Source: Bacillota bacterium
Lineage (GTDB): Bacteria > Bacillota > Clostridia > Christensenellales > Aristaeellaceae
Length of the DNA: 9,430 nucleotides
Assembly: GCA_023391725.1 (NCBI GenBank)
Contig: JAEWAH010000317.1
Span: 1-9,430, forward strand
Direction of reading: 5' to 3'
The position numbers were made by a program, and so were the translations under genes. Shown here piece after piece: positions 1 through 4,416 of this stretch. Below the pieces are notes generated by a model that saw only the letters and a list, made by a program, of their open reading frames with translations, was not told where the DNA came from and ran no database searches. Each line of letters begins with the position of its first letter. Position 1 is the first letter of the stretch.

Positions 1-493
1 AAGACTTGGGCACCTCAAGGCCCGCCGCTGTAAGCAGATCGTTGCGCAGGATCAGCACAAACGGCGCGGCGCACATGGGCAGGCCGAAAAGTTCGCCGTT
101 CAGCTTAAAGGAGTTAAGCATTTCAGGGTAGAAGCCGGCAAGGAACTCGGGATCGAAGGCGGGGCTGATATCCTCCAGGATGCCCATGCCCTTCCAGACC
201 GCGTTGTTGGCGCCGTTGGCGATCACCAGGTCCGGCAGTGTGCCGGACGCGGCCATGGCCTGCACGGTTTTCAAAACATCCGCGGAGGGTACGCCGATCA
301 GTTCAACTTCATACTCGGGATGCGCTTGCTCAAAACCTTCCACGACTCCAGCCAGCACCTTGTCCTCCGGGCTTTCCACCACCCAGGGGCCCATGATCTG
401 CACCTTGGTCTTGGCTGTTTCCGCCAGTGCCATGCCCGGCAGCAGCAGGCAGAGGACCAATAGAGACGCCACCAATGTCCGGATGCGCTTCAT
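1..493 (-). CDS. Extracellular sugar-type solute-binding protein of an ABC importer (family 1), 3' end cut by window edge
   Basis: This gene encodes the N-terminal 164 residues of an ABC-transporter substrate-binding protein; the rest lies beyond position 1. The protein begins MKRIRTLVASLLVLCLLLPG and has a typical signal peptide whose likely signal peptidase I cut follows MALA at residue 24. No lipobox cysteine is present. The mature part shows family-1 binding-protein features: a first strand VQIMGPW, a segment EGFEQAHPEYEVELIGVP, ADVLKTVQAMAASGTLPDLV (the usual 'm-aaG-pDv' signature), and later LFGLPMCAAPFVLILRNDLL, matching the 'ygvP...lyYNkdlf' motif. The ATG at 493 is set by an AAGGAGGA Shine-Dalgarno sequence about 8 nt upstream. 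It shares little with the other binding protein in this window and probably starts a second importer operon whose permeases lie outside. Family assignment is firm; the ligand (xylo-, arabino- or aldouronate-type oligosaccharide) is inferred from context only. Confidence 0.9.
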   Translation of the reverse strand, partial: MKRIRTLVASLLVLCLLLPGMALAETAKTKVQIMGPWVVESPEDKVLAGVVEGFEQAHPEYEVELIGVPSADVLKTVQAMAASGTLPDLVIANGANNAVWKGMGILEDISPAFDPEFLAGFYPEMLNSFKLNGELFGLPMCAAPFVLILRNDLLTAAGLEVPKS

Positions 494-603
494 GTTTCTC
501 TCCTCCTTGATTTGATCTGGGTGCGTTCATCATAGCAGCAGAAACCAGACGGGAATAGATACCGCCGTTATGAAATGGTGTATTTTTTACCGTCTTCCAC
601 ATC

Positions 604-632
604 TTTATAGGGACTCAATGGCAGACTGCTGG
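604..632 (-). promoter_or_regulatory. Candidate promoter for the left solute-binding protein gene
   Basis: Read on the minus strand, a good -10 box TATAAA (604-609) is preceded after 17 bp by a poor -35 hexamer CCAGCA (627-632). Transcription would start near 597, giving a leader of about 100 nt before the ATG at 493. A good -10 with a degenerate -35 is typical of promoters needing an activator, and a direct repeat lies just upstream at 638-664. No intrinsic terminator is visible after the regulator gene, so read-through from it is also possible. Confidence 0.35.
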
Positions 633-637
633 AGGAA

Positions 638-664
638 GGTGGATAAAATTCCGGAATGGTGGAT
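638..664 (-). promoter_or_regulatory. Tandem direct repeat ATCCACC with 20-bp period, candidate AraC-type regulator site
   Basis: On the minus strand the heptamer ATCCACC occurs twice, at 658-664 and 638-644, separated by 13 bp, so the repeat period is exactly 20 bp. A 10-bp palindrome ATTCCGGAAT lies between the copies (648-657). AraC-family proteins carry two helix-turn-helix motifs and often bind direct repeats about two helical turns apart. The proximal copy sits about 5 bp upstream of the weak -35 hexamer, the usual place for an activator. The response regulator with an AraC domain is encoded directly upstream, making it the obvious candidate ligand. Binding is inferred. Confidence 0.5.
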
Positions 665-668
665 TGTA

Positions 669-2246
669 TCATCTTTGCCCGGTAAGGTTGTGGCCAAACT
701 GCTTTTTGTATACGCGAGTAAGGTACCGCCAGTCGGAAAAGCCTACGGCTTCCGCAATTTGATATACCTTCATGGAGGTAGTACGCATCAGCTCCTGGGC
801 ACTTTCCAGGCGGATGCGCGTAAGATACTGCGCAAAGCCTTCGCCCGTTTCCTCCTTGAAGATCAGGCTGAAGTAATTCTTGCTCATGCCGGCGTGATGG
901 GCCACCTCGTTCAGCGACAGGGCGGGGTTGGAAAGGTTTTTGTGAAGGTAGGCGCAGGCACGCTTGATCTCCAGACGCTTGATGTTGCCGCCGGACTCGG
1001 CCGCGTGAGCCGCCGTTAGCAGGTAGTCCTCAAACATGTCGATGGTAAATAGCGAGTAAAGGTTAGAGAACAGTCGCTCCTGCCGCTCGTATACCAGGGA
1101 AAGCGCCCCCGCCTCCTTTCCTGGCCCTTCCAGCAGCATGGAGAGGATCCCTGCAGAAAGCTCAATCAGCATTTCCCGGCTGACCTCCGTCCGCTGGTTG
1201 ATCAGGCCGAAGATGCGCCGGATGCGGGCATCGTGATCCTCCTGGCGCATGTCGGCATACATCTGCAGCAATTCGCCGATCCAGCTGCCATCGTTTTGCG
1301 GCGCGATGGGCAGCTCATCATGAAATACCACAAGGCCTGCGCGCATGGCATGGGTCGCACAGGCATAGGCCTGCCCATAGATTTCGCCCAGGGCGACGAT
1401 GGGCTGGCGCAGGCGCGCGACGCCGCACACGGCTTCCAGATGGAGGTCTGTCCGAAGGCTGTCGAAAATCATGTAAATCTGCTTGCGTAACCGCTGTCGG
1501 GAATGCAGCGCGCTCAATTCCGAGGCGCAGATCAGCAGATAATGCATTGCGTCCCGGGCAAGCGTCTCATACGCGCCGGGAGGATCCAGCGCTTGCGTGA
1601 TTTTTGCAAGCACCTCGCTTTTGAACTGGTATTCCGTTTTGCCGCCGGAAAATGCAACTTTGGGATCGGTAACGCGGATCAGCGCGACATCTACCGCATC
1701 GGGCGGGAAGGCGAGGGGAAAGGGGCGCAATTCCTCCTGAAACTGGGCAAGGGTCATGCGCCTGCCGTCCATCAGGTCCAACAGTACAGCGTGCTTGACG
1801 GACGCCTCCTTTTCCGTCAGGCGCTCACGAAGATGCTCCACCTTTTGATCTTCCGTCTGCCGCATGGCAAGCCGCTCCGCCGCCGCCTTCACGGAGCGCA
1901 GAATGTCCTCGGGCATCATCTCCGGCTTGAATAGATAGTCGCAGGCGCCGTTTTGGATGGCCGCGCGGCTTAAGGCGTATTCGCTGTGGCAGCTTAGGAT
2001 GATAACCTCGCATTTATACCCGCGGCGCTTGATCTCCCGCAGTAATTCCAGGCCGTCCATGGGGGCCATCTTCACATCCGTGATCACGACATCCACAGGC
2101 TGCCGCTCCATGAGCGCAAGGGCTGCCTCACCGCTATGGGCGGCCAGCGGCTCCGTGAAACCATTGCTCTTCCAGTCGATCAGACTGTTGATGCCGCGGA
2201 TCACAAAATGCTCATCATCCACAAAAAGGATCTGAAGCGGCTTCAT
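669..2246 (-). CDS. YesN-type response regulator with AraC-family DNA-binding domain
   Basis: This 525-residue regulator is the cytoplasmic output partner of the adjacent histidine kinase. Residues 1-120 form a CheY-like receiver: the acidic pair D10/D11 in LFVDDE, phosphoacceptor D57 in VVITDVKM, the switch serine S85 in IILSCHSEY and K107 in YLFKPE. A middle region of about 300 residues, with a likely coiled segment near 125-150, has no clear motif, as is usual for this family. Residues about 422-525 are an AraC-type double helix-turn-helix (LNEVAHHAGMSKNYFSLIFK and IAEAVGFSDWRYLTRVYKKQFG). The final segment GHNLTGQR departs from the usual 'G-tP-eyR' ending. The ATG at 2246 has AAGGAGG 6 nt upstream and lies inside the kinase gene (32-bp overlap), pointing to translational coupling. 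In related xylan loci such regulators activate oligosaccharide ABC-transporter genes; direct repeats just downstream of this gene fit that role. Confidence 0.95.
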   Translation of the reverse strand: MKPLQILFVDDEHFVIRGINSLIDWKSNGFTEPLAAHSGEAALALMERQPVDVVITDVKMAPMDGLELLREIKRRGYKCEVIILSCHSEYALSRAAIQNGACDYLFKPEMMPEDILRSVKAAAERLAMRQTEDQKVEHLRERLTEKEASVKHAVLLDLMDGRRMTLAQFQEELRPFPLAFPPDAVDVALIRVTDPKVAFSGGKTEYQFKSEVLAKITQALDPPGAYETLARDAMHYLLICASELSALHSRQRLRKQIYMIFDSLRTDLHLEAVCGVARLRQPIVALGEIYGQAYACATHAMRAGLVVFHDELPIAPQNDGSWIGELLQMYADMRQEDHDARIRRIFGLINQRTEVSREMLIELSAGILSMLLEGPGKEAGALSLVYERQERLFSNLYSLFTIDMFEDYLLTAAHAAESGGNIKRLEIKRACAYLHKNLSNPALSLNEVAHHAGMSKNYFSLIFKEETGEGFAQYLTRIRLESAQELMRTTSMKVYQIAEAVGFSDWRYLTRVYKKQFGHNLTGQR

Positions 2247-3960
2247 GGCTTTCCTCCTTCAATATTTTGGGGATGCGTACGGTGGTCCTCGTGCCTTTGC
2301 TCAGCTTGCTCTCCACAGTGAGTCCAAAGCCGGCGCCAAAATGCAGGCGGATGCGTTCGTCGATGTTGCGAATGCCGAGGCCGGAAAAGTGGGCGATCTC
2401 CTTCACCTTCATTCCTTGCCCGTTGTCGGATACGGTGAAGAAGATGGTGTCGCCGTCCACCTTGCCCTCGATCACGATGCGCTGCCCCTGCTTATCCTTG
2501 GAAAAGCCGTGTATATAGGAATTCTCCACGATGGGCTGGAGGATAAACTTCATGGTTTGATACTGCTCAATTCCCGGTTCCAGCAAAAAATCAACCTGGG
2601 TTTCATCGCCGTAGCGCAAGCTCTGGATCGACGTGTAGTCCCGCAAAAACGCCATTTCCGACGAAATGGGGATCATCTGCTCTGCATCGCTGCAGGTGAA
2701 CTTGAGCATGCGTACCAGGGACACCACCGCCTTGGCGATCTTGTCGTTGTTCTCCATTAGAGCCAGCCATTTGATGGTGTTGAGGGTGTTATACAGAAAA
2801 TGTGGGTTGATTTGGTTTTGGAGTGCCTTGAACTCTGCCGCCGCCTTGATCTTTCCCTGTTCCGAAATGGTTCTCATCAGCCCGTCCAGCTGATCCACCA
2901 TGCGGTTGAACTCCAGGGTCAGGCTGTTGAATTCCTCGCACCGGGACTTGATCATTGTGATACTTCTGTCGTTTCTGCCCACCTTTTTCATCTGCCGGCT
3001 CAGCCATGTGATGGGCAGCGTAATCTGCCTGGATAAAAGCGCCGAAAGCAGCATGGTTACTATCAGGGCCAGCAGTGCCATGTACAGGAACATGCGGTTC
3101 ATCTGCAGAAATTCCCGGTCGATGGCTTCGGTGGACACATATCCCACCAGCCGCCAGCCAATATGGTTGATGATGTACTCCGTTTGCACTGTGTCCGAAA
3201 GCTTTGTGCCCTGTGAAAGCATAGGCAGGGCATCATTGAGCGTCGTGCCAAGGAGGCCCTTGTCGGCGCAGTACAGGATGCGGTTTTCGCTGTTGACAAG
3301 TACGGCAAAGCCCGTCTGCCCAACATCTACGCTTTTTATTATGTTTTCGATAAAATCGTATTTGATATCAATCTGCACAATGGAATACTGTTCTTTCAGC
3401 CAGGGAAGGTCCAGCCGACGCAAAAATGAAATGGCGTACTGCTGCTGTTGGCTTTCCCGGAGCAGGTCCTCCGATACGCCAAGGTAGGCGATGTGGGCCG
3501 CGGTGACGATGGTCGCATCCTTGGCGTCCAGAAGCTCCTGTACCCAGGAGGCCTGCTTGATCGCCTCCGGGTTTGTTTTGGTGGTGGTGGACAACAGCCG
3601 CTTGTCACGGCTGAACACGTAAATATCCGAAATGTAGGGGGCAGATTGCTTGTAGTTCCAAATCAGGCGGTTGATGTCGTCAATCACGTCCAGCTTCTGT
3701 ATGGAGGAGGCGCTATATTCAAGCAGGATCAGCGAGGTGCGCACGCTGGAAATCAGCCGCTTCTCCGCCTGATAAATTTGGGAGAGGAGCGTATTGATAT
3801 TCTCCCCCGCCTGTTTGATGATCTCGTTGCCGTAGGTGCGGCAGCGGTTTTCATATAATTCCCGGATACTCGTATTATACGAAATGGAAAGAGTTGCCAG
3901 CGGAACAATAATGACTGCCGCCATCGCAAGCATCAGCATCGTACGTATTTTCAGTTTCAA
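2215..3960 (-). CDS. YesM-type membrane sensor histidine kinase (start TTG preferred; ATG at 4029 possible)
   Basis: This kinase senses an extracellular signal and phosphorylates the regulator encoded downstream. From the TTG at 3960 it has 581 residues: a membrane segment at 8-29, an extracytoplasmic sensor region at about 30-288 (probably Cache-type), a second membrane segment at 290-310, a HAMP linker to about 365, then the His_kinase domain with H387 in QNQINPHFLYNTLNTIKWL. The ATPase domain follows: N box LQPIVENSYIHGF (N480), G1 box DNGQGM (512-517) and G2 box GLGIRN (527-532). All catalytic motifs look intact. The longer ORF could start at an ATG at 4029, but that codon lacks a Shine-Dalgarno sequence and would add 23 residues ahead of a normal KLKIRTMLML membrane start. 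The TTG has GGAG 8 nt upstream. The gene overlaps the regulator gene by 32 bp. The signal is probably a sugar or a liganded binding protein (inference). Confidence 0.93.
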   Translation of the reverse strand: MKLKIRTMLMLAMAAVIIVPLATLSISYNTSIRELYENRCRTYGNEIIKQAGENINTLLSQIYQAEKRLISSVRTSLILLEYSASSIQKLDVIDDINRLIWNYKQSAPYISDIYVFSRDKRLLSTTTKTNPEAIKQASWVQELLDAKDATIVTAAHIAYLGVSEDLLRESQQQQYAISFLRRLDLPWLKEQYSIVQIDIKYDFIENIIKSVDVGQTGFAVLVNSENRILYCADKGLLGTTLNDALPMLSQGTKLSDTVQTEYIINHIGWRLVGYVSTEAIDREFLQMNRMFLYMALLALIVTMLLSALLSRQITLPITWLSRQMKKVGRNDRSITMIKSRCEEFNSLTLEFNRMVDQLDGLMRTISEQGKIKAAAEFKALQNQINPHFLYNTLNTIKWLALMENNDKIAKAVVSLVRMLKFTCSDAEQMIPISSEMAFLRDYTSIQSLRYGDETQVDFLLEPGIEQYQTMKFILQPIVENSYIHGFSKDKQGQRIVIEGKVDGDTIFFTVSDNGQGMKVKEIAHFSGLGIRNIDERIRLHFGAGFGLTVESKLSKGTRTTVRIPKILKEESHEAASDPFCG

Positions 3961-3968
3961 AACGCCCA

Positions 3969-3972
3969 CTCC
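3969..3972 (-). promoter_or_regulatory. Ribosome binding site that favours the TTG start of the kinase gene
   Basis: GGAG on the minus strand, within GGAGTGGG, sits 8 nt before the TTG at 3960-3958. No comparable purine-rich site precedes the ATG at 4029, and the candidate promoter at 4036-4064 would start transcription almost on that ATG. The site therefore decides between the two starts, though not conclusively. Confidence 0.5.
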
Positions 3973-4035
3973 ATTCCATGTAAGAATAGAGCCAAGGGCG
4001 CTTTTTGTCAAATTCAATTTTACAAACATATGGAT

Positions 4036-4064
4036 CGTATACAGGGACGTTTCTCTTGTGCTAA
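4036..4064 (-). promoter_or_regulatory. Candidate promoter for the kinase-regulator operon
   Basis: On the minus strand a -35 hexamer TTAGCA (4059-4064) and a -10 hexamer TATACG (4036-4041) are separated by 17 bp; each matches 4 of 6 consensus positions. Transcription would start near 4029, about 69 nt ahead of the TTG start. A second possible -35, TTGCAC, lies further upstream, but its matching -10 is poor. Assignment is by eye. Confidence 0.35.
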
Positions 4065-4080
4065 TAGATAAACTTATCTA
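4065..4080. promoter_or_regulatory. 16-bp palindrome TAGATAA-AC-TTATCTA next to the -35 box
   Basis: Two perfect 7-bp inverted half-sites are separated by 2 bp. The palindrome directly abuts the upstream edge of the candidate -35 hexamer of the kinase promoter, a position suited to an operator or activator site for a dimeric regulator. The protein that would bind is unknown; the symmetry does not match the direct-repeat pattern expected for the AraC-type regulator. Confidence 0.4.
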
Positions 4081-4107
4081 CAAAAGAAAATATGAAGCGG
4101 TGCAACC

Positions 4108-4133
4108 ATCCACTGTATTGTGGAAATATCCAG
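4108..4133. promoter_or_regulatory. Second 20-bp-period repeat (ATCCAC / ATCCAG) upstream of the kinase gene
   Basis: On the plus strand ATCCAC (4108-4113) and ATCCAG (4128-4133) are exactly 20 bp apart, the same core and period as the repeat at 638-664. Relative to the kinase gene the half-sites read in the opposite direction to those upstream of the left binding-protein gene. The site lies about 45-70 bp above the candidate -35 box and could serve autoregulation by the response regulator (inference). Confidence 0.35.
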
Positions 4134-4217
4134 ACAGAAAATGTTGCAGGAACTATCTTGGAGAAATGTTTTCAAAAAAGTTGCAGTAGCTATTGAAGGG
4201 GCTAAAAATGAATTGCA

Positions 4218-4256
4218 TTAAGAAAAGACCGTTGAAAACTTGGTGCTTTCAACGGT
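4218..4256 (-). terminator. Rho-independent terminator
   Basis: A perfect 10-bp stem, ACCGTTGAAA (minus strand 4256-4247) pairing with TTTCAACGGT (4237-4228), encloses a 9-nt loop and is followed on the minus strand by CTTTTCTTAA. It lies 8 bp beyond the CCA end of the tRNA-Pro fragment, so it may originally have ended that tRNA transcript. It would now stop transcription coming from the enzyme operon. The T tract is interrupted, so efficiency may be moderate. On the plus strand the following bases are only weakly T-rich. Confidence 0.8.
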
Positions 4257-4263
4257 TTCCTTC

Positions 4264-4307
4264 TGGTCTGGGTGAGAGGGTTTGAACCTCCGGCCTCTTG
4301 AACCCCA
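4264..4307 (-). pseudogene. 3' half of a tRNA-Pro (anticodon GGG) gene; probable att-site remnant
   Basis: Read on the minus strand, this 44-nt piece contains U33 and anticodon GGG, the 3' anticodon stem TCAAG, a variable loop AGGCC, a perfect T arm (GGAGG, loop TTCAAAC, CCTCT), the 3' acceptor strand CACCCAG, discriminator A and encoded CCA. G72 and A73 are as expected for tRNA-Pro. Upstream of U33 the match stops: no CTTGA-type 5' anticodon stem, no D arm and no CTGGGTG 5' acceptor strand follow. A clean break in the anticodon loop with a perfect 3' half is the classic footprint of integrase-mediated insertion into a tRNA gene, where the 3' part is duplicated as the distal att site. An old truncated tRNA gene is the alternative. 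Confidence 0.75.
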
Positions 4308-4416
4308 CCGGTAGTCACGCTTATTGCCCTATACTATGGCATTATATGATCCTTGAGCCCTCTCCGTAGGCGAGTGCCCTAAATAGCGCTGCACCGTATG
4401 CACTTTTCCCGTACAC

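Larger units (their letters stand above)
3961..4416. other. 456-bp gene-free region between the enzyme gene and the kinase gene
   Basis: No convincing coding frame crosses this stretch. By eye the part from about 4030 to 4250 is clearly richer in A and T than the flanking genes. From high to low coordinates it holds: an unassigned segment 4308-4416 with a repeated heptamer TGCCCTA (4325-4331 and 4375-4381); a tRNA-Pro 3' fragment; an intrinsic terminator; an AT-rich segment with a 20-bp-period repeat; and a palindrome next to a candidate promoter. No terminator is visible between the enzyme stop codon and the tRNA fragment, so enzyme transcripts probably end at the terminator around 4218-4256. 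Confidence 0.8.

Noticed and set aside
330..602. Minus-strand 90-codon frame overlapping the left binding-protein start
   Set aside because: It runs out of frame through the signal-peptide region of a clear binding protein and its product has no recognisable feature.
648..657. ATTCCGGAAT followed by TTTA as a terminator for the regulator gene
   Set aside because: A 10-bp palindrome without a loop cannot form a useful hairpin; it more likely forms part of the regulatory site between the two ATCCACC repeats.
570..1019. Plus-strand open frames across the window, such as this 149-codon one and others opposite the enzyme and kinase genes
   Set aside because: They lie opposite strongly supported minus-strand genes, lack ribosome binding sites and family-like motifs, and are explained by the antisense of GC-biased codons.
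4264..4400. A complete tRNA-Pro gene, perhaps with an intron in the anticodon loop
   Set aside because: No 5' acceptor strand (CTGGGTG-like), D arm or 5' anticodon stem is found within the next 100 bases on the minus strand, and the available space is too small for a group I intron.
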